DNA of 19,944 nucleotides from Solobacterium sp. UBA1761 (GTDB taxonomy: Bacteria > Bacillota_I > Bacilli_A > Erysipelotrichales > Erysipelotrichaceae): assembly GCA_002315565.1 (NCBI GenBank), contig DCHD01000057.1, forward strand, positions 1 through 19,944. The letters are read 5' to 3'. A program made the position numbers and the translations under genes. Positions 1 to 7,325 of the stretch are shown piece by piece. Below the pieces are notes generated by a model. The model searched no databases and was not told the origin of the DNA. It saw only the letters and a list, made by a program, of their open reading frames with translations. How positions within the stretch are numbered: position 1 is the first letter of the stretch; each line of letters starts with the position of its first letter.

Positions 1-41
1 TCCAACTTTACCGGTGCACTACATTGAACCAGCTTGTTTTT

Positions 42-590
42 TTATATGTTCTTTTGTTCTTTGGATTTCCTGGCAATAGCAATTGCACTGATGATTGATA
101 TTGCTGCAGCTATCAAAGACATAACTGCCATTGCGATTGCTGCTGATCCTTCAAGTTTATCGTAGAAGATTGCAAATATTCCTGCGGCGATTATCAGCAA
201 TGAAATAATCAACAGTAATTGAAGTCTGAGCTTTGAATATTTTTCGACAAGAGTGTCGATGATGTTTGTTTTTGGTCTTTCCCAGTTTTTAGCCTCTGGA
301 AGTCTGTAGAAGTAGAACAGTCTGAATCCAACCAGTCCAGCTATATAAAGTACAACGCCAAGAATAATTGCTGCATTGACATTAAGGAAGTCAAATGTGT
401 TGTATGCGAATACTGCAACGATAATAGCAATAGGAAGAACTGATGTATAAACCATATATATACCGGCTTCCTGAGATGTGATGATATAACCTTTGCGGGT
501 AAATATGTCATACCATATTGTGCCTTTTTTCGTATTCTGATAAATTGTAAAACCGTTTAATTCGGTTGCCTGTATTTTTCTTTTTGCCAT
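42..590 (-). CDS. Hypothetical four-helix membrane protein
   Basis: I do not recognise this 182-residue protein. It starts with a basic, soluble N-terminal segment of about 45 residues and then shows four probable membrane helices at roughly residues 46-64, 71-95, 121-143 and 149-173. The helices are paired, with a polar loop at 96-120 between the pairs, and the C-terminus is short, basic and probably cytoplasmic. There is no signal peptide and no catalytic motif. The ATG is preceded by GAGAGG about 8 nt upstream and by a TATAAT-like -10 box at 610-615 on the minus strand, so the start is well supported. It diverges from nagA (74 bp gap) and has no other neighbour in the window to suggest a role. 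I see no terminator between its stop and the window edge. Confidence 0.75.
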   Translation of the reverse strand: MAKRKIQATELNGFTIYQNTKKGTIWYDIFTRKGYIITSQEAGIYMVYTSVLPIAIIVAVFAYNTFDFLNVNAAIILGVVLYIAGLVGFRLFYFYRLPEAKNWERPKTNIIDTLVEKYSKLRLQLLLIISLLIIAAGIFAIFYDKLEGSAAIAMAVMSLIAAAISIISAIAIARKSKEQKNI

Positions 591-609
591 AATAAATACC
601 TCTCAAACA

Positions 610-615
610 ATTATA
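610..615 (-). promoter_or_regulatory. Putative -10 box of the minus-strand membrane protein gene
   Basis: A perfect TATAAT reads leftward here. It would start transcription near 603 and give a short leader carrying GAGAGG. The -35 region at the usual spacing (TTTAAT on the minus strand) is weak. Confidence 0.4.
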
Positions 616-664
616 CATTAAAAAGTGCTACCATTAAAAAGGAAACATTATTAGGGGGTTTTAT

Positions 665-1804
665 ATGATAATTCAAAGTAAAAGATGTTACATTGCTTCA
701 TGTTTCTTAGAAGCTCAGATTGAGATTGTTGACGGAAAAATTGCTGGTATCTACAAGTATGGCGAAAAACCAGTAGACAAAGATTTTGGCGAAAGAAGAA
801 TTGTTCCAGGATTCATTGATGTACATACTCATGGATACCATGGATATGATGCTACTGCCGGCGGTAAAGACGGATTGAAGGCATGGCTTAAGGACCTTCC
901 AAAAGAAGGTGTATGCGGCGTATGTCCTACAACTCTTACTCAGGCTCATGACACTTTAAAACATGCAGTTACTGAAATTAATGAAGTAAAGAAAGAAAAT
1001 CCTGCTGGTGCAGAAATTGTTGGTATTCACTTTGAAGGACCATATCTTGACGTTAAATATAAAGGTGCTCAGCCTGAACAGTATATCGTAAAGGGAACTG
1101 TTGAAGAATTCAAAGAGTATCAGGATGCCTGTGAAAATCTGATCAAGATTATTACACTTGCTCCAGAACATGATGACAACTTTGAACTTACAAAATACTG
1201 TGCCAAGACCGGTGTAAATGTATCACTTGGTCATACAGATGCTACATTTGATACAGCAATGCTGGCAATTGCCAATGGCGCAAGAGGATTCACTCATACA
1301 TATAACGGTATGACTCCATTCTCACACAGAGAAAACGGTGTAGTAGGTGCTTCATTCAGATGCCATGGCATGTATTCAGAAGCGATCTGTGACGGTAACC
1401 ATTCAACTCTTACTTCACTGAATGTATTCTTCAGAGAAAAGAAAGACTATGCTTTGATGGTTACAGATTCACTTATGTGCAAAGGCTATCCAGTAGGTTC
1501 AGTATTTGACTTCGGTGGTCAGGATGTAGAAATCTATCCTGATGGATCTGCTCATATTACAACAGGTAAAAAACAGCTTGCAGGTTCTACATTAAAGTTC
1601 AATGACGGCTTAAAGATTCTTGTTGAAAAAGCACTTGTTCCATTTGAAGATGCAATCAATGCAATGTCAATAAACCCTGCAAAGTATCTTAAACTTGATG
1701 ACCACAAGGGAAGAATTGAATACAACTATGATGCAGATATCGTTGTACTGAATGATGACTACTCAGTAGAACAGACATACTGTAAAGGTATTGCTCAGAT
1801 CTAA
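665..1804 (+). CDS. nagA: N-acetylglucosamine-6-phosphate deacetylase (canonical Bacillus-type NagA)
   Basis: This cytoplasmic enzyme removes the acetyl group from GlcNAc-6-phosphate, giving glucosamine-6-phosphate for NagB/glycolysis or cell-wall recycling. It has 379 residues, the normal family length. Visible amidohydrolase motifs are the N-terminal HTH metal pair (H54, H56), HFEGP with metal ligand E124, metal ligands H190 (LGHTDA) and H211 (THTYNGM), the HR of the phosphate-contact segment (H221-R222), H246 in CDGNH, and the catalytic aspartate D268 in VTDS. The GAQPEQ segment after EGP matches the form I recall in Bacillus subtilis NagA. The SD AGGGGG lies 6 nt before the ATG. It is a single-gene unit closed by a strong terminator, so it is the best candidate for the housekeeping NagA among the three homologues here. 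No nagB is present in the window. Confidence 0.93.
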   Translation: MIIQSKRCYIASCFLEAQIEIVDGKIAGIYKYGEKPVDKDFGERRIVPGFIDVHTHGYHGYDATAGGKDGLKAWLKDLPKEGVCGVCPTTLTQAHDTLKHAVTEINEVKKENPAGAEIVGIHFEGPYLDVKYKGAQPEQYIVKGTVEEFKEYQDACENLIKIITLAPEHDDNFELTKYCAKTGVNVSLGHTDATFDTAMLAIANGARGFTHTYNGMTPFSHRENGVVGASFRCHGMYSEAICDGNHSTLTSLNVFFREKKDYALMVTDSLMCKGYPVGSVFDFGGQDVEIYPDGSAHITTGKKQLAGSTLKFNDGLKILVEKALVPFEDAINAMSINPAKYLKLDDHKGRIEYNYDADIVVLNDDYSVEQTYCKGIAQI

Positions 1805-1812
1805 AAAACATC

Positions 1813-1836
1813 AAAGGGCTTTAATGAAGCCCTTTT
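1813..1836 (+). terminator. Intrinsic terminator of nagA
   Basis: A perfect 9-bp stem (AAAGGGCTT/AAGCCCTTT) with a 5-nt loop is followed by T residues, 8 nt after the nagA stop. An A-run just upstream (1802-1808) could make it work in the other direction too, although no minus-strand gene needs it. Confidence 0.85.
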
Positions 1837-1905
1837 GTTATGCCTTAGAAGAAATATATACTTTTAAGAATGCTTGGAATATGCTGAAAAACAGATTTGG
1901 ATATG

Positions 1906-1914
1906 TGTTAAAAT
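1906..1914 (+). promoter_or_regulatory. Putative extended -10 promoter for the membrane protein gene
   Basis: TG-T-TAAAAT matches an extended -10 element (TGnTATAAT) with one mismatch in the hexamer. No good -35 is seen at 16-18 bp. It would start transcription near 1921 and leave a leader of about 40 nt. Confidence 0.4.
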
Positions 1915-1961
1915 ACAGTGAGTTTAATAAGAAATGAAAGGTTTTGATATCGGGTAAGGTA

Positions 1962-2798
1962 ATGAGCGTATTAAAGAAAATATTTGGTCAAATTGAGATG
2001 ACATGGAAAAGACTGATAATCTTTTCTGTTGTTTGCGGTGCATATTCGGCAGCAGTACTCCTGATACCAGGGGTTTCAAGCACGGCATTAACTGAAATTG
2101 ACACAGGATATGAGTGCTGGTTTATTCTGGCGATATTTGTTGTATCTAACTGCAAAGATACAAAAGATGCGGCACTAAAGTGTTTTGTATTCTTCCTAAT
2201 CTCTCAACCGCTTATTTATCTTATCCAGTCGCCATTTATGCATGAAAATCTTCTTGTTTCATATTACAAACCATGGTTTATTCAAACTTTATTAACACTT
2301 CCGGGTGGAGCTATTGCTTATCAGATTAAAAAGGACAATTGGATTTCTACATTGATACTCGCAATAGCAGGCGCATTTATTTCGTTTTCAGGCGCAGCTT
2401 TCCTGATTGGATCTTTTAATCCATTAAGAATCAGCTACACAATCTATGGATTGTTTCTTATCAGTACAGCAGTAATTTTAGGAATGATCTTTTGTACAGA
2501 TAAAAAGAAGAGACTTGTATACATTGCAATCGTATTGATATTAGGAATTACAGTTGGATTGTCTGCGGCTAAAAGGCAGTTAAATCCCAAAGAGTATGAA
2601 CAGGAATTATCAGATGAACAGTGGCGTCTTGCAAGCTGCAGTTTTAACAATCTTAATGCCGAAGTCAATGATAATATGTTAAAAATTACCTATTATGGAA
2701 ATAATTCAAGTGGAGAACTGACTCTTATCAATAATAAAGGAGAAGAGCTTCATTATACTGTCAAAGTTGAAAACGGCCAACTTATTGTTGGCGAATAA
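1962..2798 (+). CDS. Hypothetical polytopic membrane protein with exposed C-terminal domain
   Basis: I cannot assign a function. From the ATG at 1962 the protein has 278 residues. Hydrophobic segments lie at about 17-35, 51-62, 73-90, 104-121, 128-150, 158-178 and 185-202. A basic KKKR cluster at 181-184 just before the last helix predicts that this side is cytoplasmic. The remaining 75 or so residues (205-278) would then be outside the membrane; they look like a small beta-rich domain. The start is uncertain. A TTG at 1944 is in frame but has AAAGG only 2 nt upstream. The ATG at 1962 has GGGTAAGG just upstream, also close. The ATG seems more likely. The gene is monocistronic and converges with cutC. 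I see no convincing terminator in the 68-bp gap to the cutC stop. Confidence 0.7.
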   Translation: MSVLKKIFGQIEMTWKRLIIFSVVCGAYSAAVLLIPGVSSTALTEIDTGYECWFILAIFVVSNCKDTKDAALKCFVFFLISQPLIYLIQSPFMHENLLVSYYKPWFIQTLLTLPGGAIAYQIKKDNWISTLILAIAGAFISFSGAAFLIGSFNPLRISYTIYGLFLISTAVILGMIFCTDKKKRLVYIAIVLILGITVGLSAAKRQLNPKEYEQELSDEQWRLASCSFNNLNAEVNDNMLKITYYGNNSSGELTLINNKGEELHYTVKVENGQLIVGE

Positions 2799-2866
2799 AT
2801 ATAATTAAAAAGCACTATAAACTAAATAATCTTAAGTTGTTTTTAGCTTATGATAAACAAAAGTGT

Positions 2867-3571
2867 TTATAACTTTTTGATATTGTTTAGGATTTTCTCT
2901 AGTTGTTCAGAATCAAACTCAAGATAGCCGCCAGGATTCTGTTTTTTGCTGGTCATATGAATCTGGTTTGTTTTTGCTGTTTTAAGTACATCCTGGACGT
3001 TTTCAATTCTGACTCCGCCGCCTGGAAGGAACTGGAGTCTGTCACCGTATTTTTCATTAAGTGTATTGATTTTTCTGCATCCTTCAATAATATCAGGATA
3101 TACAGCCTGACCACTTGTTAAGACTCTGTCTATTTCAAGTTCAACAAGTTCTTTGGTTGCCTGTTCCATATTCGGTGTTTCGTCATAGGCTTTATGGAAT
3201 ACTGCTTCCTTGCCATATGAATGAATAAGATCAGTCATTTCTTTTGTTCTTGTTTTATTGATGGTTTTGTCTTCATTTAGAAAACCGAACACTATGCCAT
3301 CGGCACCTGCTTCAAGAAATGCCTTGGCATCTTTCAACATAATCTGATATTCAGTTTCGTTATAGAAGAAGTCTCCACCTCTTGGTCTAACCATACAGCA
3401 GATTGGCTGAGGTATGGTTTTTTTAAGATATTTCAGTGTTTCTAAAGAAGTGCTTAGTCCGCCAAGTTCTAAAGCGGAATTGAGTTCAATGCGGTCAATT
3501 GGGAATTTGGATGCTTTTATAGCATCTTCAATGTTGCCGATACAGATTTCGATTAAATAATTGTTTACCAT
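2867..3571 (-). CDS. cutC: CutC family TIM-barrel protein
   Basis: This 234-residue cytoplasmic protein belongs to the CutC family (PF03932), historically called copper homeostasis protein CutC; the biochemical role is not firmly settled. It is unrelated to choline TMA-lyase, which shares the symbol. Family features visible are the N-terminal LIEICIGNIEDA strand-helix, DRIELNSALELGGLS at about 26-40, MVRPRGGDF at about 61-69, the ADGIVFG strand near 90, VFHKAYDE near 124, RVLTSGQ near 149, and the phosphate-binding-like LPGGGVR loop near 182. Length and start match the family. There is no clear SD before the ATG, but an extended -10 (TG-T-TATACT, 3578-3583 on the minus strand) ends 6 nt before it, which predicts a leaderless mRNA. 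The gene is divergent from the HAD gene with only 31 bp between the start codons. Confidence 0.9.
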   Translation of the reverse strand: MVNNYLIEICIGNIEDAIKASKFPIDRIELNSALELGGLSTSLETLKYLKKTIPQPICCMVRPRGGDFFYNETEYQIMLKDAKAFLEAGADGIVFGFLNEDKTINKTRTKEMTDLIHSYGKEAVFHKAYDETPNMEQATKELVELEIDRVLTSGQAVYPDIIEGCRKINTLNEKYGDRLQFLPGGGVRIENVQDVLKTAKTNQIHMTSKKQNPGGYLEFDSEQLEKILNNIKKL

Positions 3572-3602
3572 AATTCAAGTATAACATTGTAGAATAATAG
3601 GG
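3572..3602. promoter_or_regulatory. 31-bp divergent promoter region, cutC and HAD operon
   Basis: The whole gap between the two start codons is 31 bp. On the minus strand an extended -10 (TG at 3586-3585, TATACT at 3583-3578) places +1 on the A of the cutC ATG. On the plus strand TAGAAT (3590-3595) places +1 at about 3602-3603, on or next to the HAD ATG. Neither gene has a properly spaced SD. The two -10 boxes lie back to back, so polymerase binding at one should exclude the other. Positions are read from sequence; use as promoters is inferred. Confidence 0.5.
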
Positions 3603-5168
3603 ATGATTAAAGGTGTACTTTTTGACATTGATGATACTCTTTATTCCCATACTGTTCACAAAGTTCCAAAGCTTACTTTGAAACTCTTGAAAAAACTTAG
3701 AGAAAAGGGAATAAAGATTGGAATATGCACAAGTCGGTTTATTGCAGAAATGGCTACTTTTTCTGATGTATTGGAAGATTATGTAGACTGCAAGATTATG
3801 GGCACCGGAGCAGTTACTCAGGTAAAAAACAAATATTTTAAAATATATACTATTGATAATGATCTCGTAAGAGAATATGTTTCATATTTTAAAAAACATA
3901 ATATTTCATATGCTTACTCAGATATTGCCGGCAATACATTTTTCTGGGGCGATTTTGAAATGTTTAAAGAAAGAAAACTTTTCTCACTTGCCGACGGAAA
4001 AGTAATGTTTAAGGAATGGGAAGAAGAAGACGAGATTTCAAACATCTACTACTATTTTGCAAGTGATGAAGATGAAGATGCGATTCATGCGATAAATCCA
4101 GATGCGTATATTTCAAAATGGGGTAAATGCGGTAATATCTGTGCAACTTATATTGATAAGTCGTTTGGGGTACTTAAATTCTGTGAACAGTATGGTTTTA
4201 CTACTGATGAAGTTGTTGCGTGTGGTGATGGCGGAAATGATGGAGAAATGCTGGAAATGGCCGGTATCGGTATTGCCGTATACAACGCTAAAGAAAAGAC
4301 TAAGGCTATGGCTGACTATGTCTGTGACAAACCGATTGAAGATGGCGGTCTATATGAACAGTTTGTAAAACTTGGAATCATTGAAGATGATCATTATGCA
4401 CCAGAAGCATTCTTCTTTGACAATGATTCGACACTGTTTGATCATAATATTCATGCGGTAAGAAAGAGCACTCTGAATGCTATAACTCAGTTAAAAAATA
4501 AAGGTTATAAACTCGTCATGAACACATCAAGAAGCTATGATGAGCTTCGTGAAATAGACAAGAGTTTTCTTGAGATGTTTGATGCGATATGCTGTGTCAG
4601 CGGCGGGTATATGCGTATCGGAAACGAAATAAAAACTCAGGCTATTAAAGATGAAACCCTTAAGAAACTTCTTAAGTGTATGAACAGAAATGGTCTTACA
4701 TATAGACTTGCTACTGTTGATGGCGGCGGTTTTCTTAACCACAATGACAAAGATAAAGAAGATCTCTTTATGAGACTTTATGACATGGTTCCGCCAATCA
4801 AGAAGTATGAAGGCGAAGAAGTCTGTCATGTTCTTTTCTATGCTGATGATGAAAAATATGAAGAAGTAAAATCTCAGCTTGATGATGAGGTGTGTGTAAG
4901 ACTCAAAATAGCCGGTGAAATATCACCAAGCAATATGGATAAATCAAAAGCACTTATAAAGGTATGCGAATATCTGAACATTGATATTGCCAATTCAGTA
5001 GCAATGGGTGATGGAAACAATGATCTTACTATGATTAAAATGGCCGGTTTAGGAATAGCCATGGGAAATGGCAACAGAAGTTTAAAAGATGAAGCTGACT
5101 ATGTAACCGACGATATATCTCAAGAAGGTTTATATAATGCGCTTAAGCATTTTGGTTTTGTAGATTAG
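3603..5168 (+). CDS. Tandem-fused Cof-type HAD hydrolase (two complete HAD-IIB domains)
   Basis: The protein has 521 residues, about twice the usual 260-280 of Cof/YbiV-type HAD-IIB phosphatases, and contains two whole domains head to tail. Domain 1 (about 1-260) shows motif I FDIDDT (D8, D10), motif II CTSR (T43), motif III Lys in DKSFG (K186) and motif IV GDGGND (D209, D213). Domain 2 (about 268-521) repeats this: FDNDST (D273, D275), NTSR (T308), DKSK (K447) and GDGNND (D470, D474). Both active sites look intact. Such enzymes usually dephosphorylate sugar phosphates or related small molecules in the cytoplasm; the substrate here is unknown. It is the first gene of block A, ending 8 bp before the NagA-like gene. 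No SD with normal spacing precedes its ATG, yet motif I begins at residue 7, so the start must be right. Confidence 0.9.
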   Translation: MIKGVLFDIDDTLYSHTVHKVPKLTLKLLKKLREKGIKIGICTSRFIAEMATFSDVLEDYVDCKIMGTGAVTQVKNKYFKIYTIDNDLVREYVSYFKKHNISYAYSDIAGNTFFWGDFEMFKERKLFSLADGKVMFKEWEEEDEISNIYYYFASDEDEDAIHAINPDAYISKWGKCGNICATYIDKSFGVLKFCEQYGFTTDEVVACGDGGNDGEMLEMAGIGIAVYNAKEKTKAMADYVCDKPIEDGGLYEQFVKLGIIEDDHYAPEAFFFDNDSTLFDHNIHAVRKSTLNAITQLKNKGYKLVMNTSRSYDELREIDKSFLEMFDAICCVSGGYMRIGNEIKTQAIKDETLKKLLKCMNRNGLTYRLATVDGGGFLNHNDKDKEDLFMRLYDMVPPIKKYEGEEVCHVLFYADDEKYEEVKSQLDDEVCVRLKIAGEISPSNMDKSKALIKVCEYLNIDIANSVAMGDGNNDLTMIKMAGLGIAMGNGNRSLKDEADYVTDDISQEGLYNALKHFGFVD

Positions 5169-5176
5169 GAGTTTGA

Positions 5177-6310
5177 ATGAAATATCTTTTTACTCATGCA
5201 CATCTGATTGTTGATGGAGAAAGAGAATTCTTTGATGCATCTTTACTTGTAGAGGATGAAAGAATTCTTGAGGTTTATGACAGTTCAGATGTTTTTTTAA
5301 GCGATGTAAAGACAATTGATCTTAAAGGTCTTATTGTTATGCCTGGAAGTTTTGATACGCATACACATGGAATAAACAATATCAATTTTGATAATGCACC
5401 AATAGAGGAAATGGATAAGGCTTCATATCTTTTTGCTAAAGAGGGTACTACTTCATTTATTCCTTCAATATCCTATGATTGTTCACTTGAAGAATATGTT
5501 GAAAGAAGCGGATTCTATAACGAGTATACTGGCAAATACTGCCGTTTTCAGGGCTTTCATATTGAAGGACCATTCCTTTCCAAAAAACATCTCGGTGTAG
5601 CTGACCCTGATAAACTGCTGCTTCCTGATATGAACATGGTGGGAAGTATTTTAAACACAACCGATAAACTTAAACAGATGACAGTTGCAATTGAACTTGA
5701 AGGGTCAAAAGAGTTATGTGCTTATCTTAAAGAGAACGACGTAAGAGTAATGGCAGGTCATTCTGATGCGCTGGAAAGCGATATTGATGAAAATGTCTCA
5801 GGATTCACCCATCTTTTCAATGCGATGAGAGGCCTTCATCATAGAGACAGAACACTGGTAAATGCCGCTTTTACCAACAGGTATTATTGTGAACTGATTG
5901 CCGATGGCAATCATGTGGACAGAGGTGTTCTTGAACTGGTAATCCACAATATTGACCGTAACAGAATTGTTCTTGTATCTGACTCATCTACCGCAAGAGG
6001 ACTTCCTGATGGAGAATATGAGTTCATTTCCAAGAAATGCACAAAGAAGGGCACAAAGTTCATTTCGCATGACGGACATTATGCCGGAAGTGTAGTATCT
6101 ATCAATGATGAAATGAAAGTACTTAAAGAACTTGGAGCATCATATAAAGATTTATTGCTTTATTCAAGCCTTAATGCCTTCAGACTGTATGGTCTGGATA
6201 AAGAATATGGCACAATAGAGAAGGATAAATATGCTGATTTCATCATTATGGATGACAATCTGAATATTAAACTTGTATACGTACAGGGTAAATTCATCAA
6301 AGGGGAATAG
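5177..6310 (+). CDS. NagA-family amidohydrolase (divergent paralogue)
   Basis: This 377-residue protein belongs to the N-acetylglucosamine-6-phosphate deacetylase family, probably acting on an N-acyl amino-sugar phosphate in the cytoplasm. Conserved residues are H62/H64 (THTHG), E130 (HIEGP), H195 (AGHSDA), H212 (THLFNAM), R223 (HHRD), H246 (ADGNH) and catalytic D269 (VSDS). The loop after EGP reads LGVADP, where Bacillus-type enzymes have GAQ and E. coli NagA has GAH, so a residue near the acyl group is replaced by Ala. The sequence after HHRD is RTLVNAAF and lacks the usual PG. These differences suggest an altered substrate, though catalysis should persist. The SD AGGAG lies about 5 nt before the ATG. 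It sits between the HAD fusion and the dehydrogenase, apparently in one operon. Confidence 0.87.
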   Translation: MKYLFTHAHLIVDGEREFFDASLLVEDERILEVYDSSDVFLSDVKTIDLKGLIVMPGSFDTHTHGINNINFDNAPIEEMDKASYLFAKEGTTSFIPSISYDCSLEEYVERSGFYNEYTGKYCRFQGFHIEGPFLSKKHLGVADPDKLLLPDMNMVGSILNTTDKLKQMTVAIELEGSKELCAYLKENDVRVMAGHSDALESDIDENVSGFTHLFNAMRGLHHRDRTLVNAAFTNRYYCELIADGNHVDRGVLELVIHNIDRNRIVLVSDSSTARGLPDGEYEFISKKCTKKGTKFISHDGHYAGSVVSINDEMKVLKELGASYKDLLLYSSLNAFRLYGLDKEYGTIEKDKYADFIIMDDNLNIKLVYVQGKFIKGE

Positions 6311-6311
6311 T

Positions 6312-7325
6312 ATGAAAAGTTATTATGTAAGTCTTACTGGTATTGGCGAATCATGTGTTGAATGTGAAGACGTCAACATCGATAATCTTGGTGACAATGA
6401 AGCTGTTGTCAAAGCAGAGTATTCTCTTATTTCTGCAGGAACAGAACTTTCAAGAGCTTTCGCACTAAAGAAAGGTTTTGAATATCCGGTTAGACCTGGT
6501 TATTCGACTGTTGGAAGACTTATCGCCAAAGGCAAGAATATCAAGGCTGAAATAGGTGACAAGGTGTTTGCTTCCTGTCCTCATGCTTCACTTGCAAGAT
6601 ATTCAGATGGTGATAAAGTACAGGGACCAATGATCTTTAAGATTGATGAAGACCTTGATTCAAAAGAAGCTACAATTCTTAACCTGATGCTGGTAGCTAT
6701 TCAGGGAGTAAATCTTTCTGAAGTAAAACTTGGCTATACTGTCGGAGTATTCGGGCTAGGGAATATCGGTATTATTACTGCCTTAATGTATAAGAAACTT
6801 GGATGTAGAGTTATTGCTCTTGATCCAATTGAACAAAGATGTACACTGGCTAAAGAACTGGGTGTTGAATATGCAGTATCTTCAAAAGACCAGAAAGCGG
6901 AAATAGACAGAATCACAAACGGCGAAGGTCTCGATATTGCAGTTGATGTAACTGGACTTTCACAGGTAATTAATTCATGTATTGAAAATACAAAAGCCTA
7001 TGGACAGGTAATCCTTCTTGGTTCGCCTCGTCAGTCTTTTGAGTGTGATATTACTCCGTCATTTTCTAAGATTCATATGAAGAATCTGAAAGTTATCGGT
7101 GCCTTCAACAGAACATGTCCAAAAAATACTGTAGATGGATCAAACGATTCTGTTGAAAGAAATATAAAGACTGTATGTCAGTTATTAAAGAATAAAGACA
7201 TCGATGTATCTAAGATGATTTCAAGAGTTGTAGATCCAAAAGAATGCAAAGAAGCATACTATGATCTGATGTATAACCGCGACAAAGCTACAACAATAAT
7301 CTTCGATTGGAGTAACTACAATTAA
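6312..7325 (+). CDS. MDR-superfamily (zinc-type alcohol dehydrogenase-like) oxidoreductase, probably zinc-free
   Basis: I place the start at the ATG at 6312, 6 nt after AGGGG (6301-6305), giving 337 residues; an upstream in-frame ATG at 6273 lies inside the previous gene. The N-terminal half is a GroES-like fold (SAGTE at 41-45, PGYSTVGRL at 62-70, GDKVF at 82-86). The second half is a Rossmann domain with GLGNIG (148-153) and an acidic residue at the end of the second strand (D171), which favours NAD(H). The usual zinc ligands are not visible: the catalytic Cys position reads SAGTE, the GHE motif reads GYS, and there is no four-Cys structural zinc lobe. It probably oxidises or reduces a sugar or sugar-phosphate derivative made in this pathway. 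It is 1 bp from the upstream gene and overlaps the MATE gene by 1 nt. Confidence 0.8.
   Translation: MKSYYVSLTGIGESCVECEDVNIDNLGDNEAVVKAEYSLISAGTELSRAFALKKGFEYPVRPGYSTVGRLIAKGKNIKAEIGDKVFASCPHASLARYSDGDKVQGPMIFKIDEDLDSKEATILNLMLVAIQGVNLSEVKLGYTVGVFGLGNIGIITALMYKKLGCRVIALDPIEQRCTLAKELGVEYAVSSKDQKAEIDRITNGEGLDIAVDVTGLSQVINSCIENTKAYGQVILLGSPRQSFECDITPSFSKIHMKNLKVIGAFNRTCPKNTVDGSNDSVERNIKTVCQLLKNKDIDVSKMISRVVDPKECKEAYYDLMYNRDKATTIIFDWSNYN

Noticed and set aside
2776..2792. GCCAAC/GTTGGC hairpin at the end of the membrane protein gene
   Set aside because: It lies within the coding region with a 6-bp stem and no T-run, so it is not a convincing terminator.
4527..4829. 100-residue open frame on the minus strand inside the HAD fusion gene
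   Set aside because: It lies wholly antisense to well-conserved HAD motifs, has no SD, and its product looks like low-complexity antisense translation.
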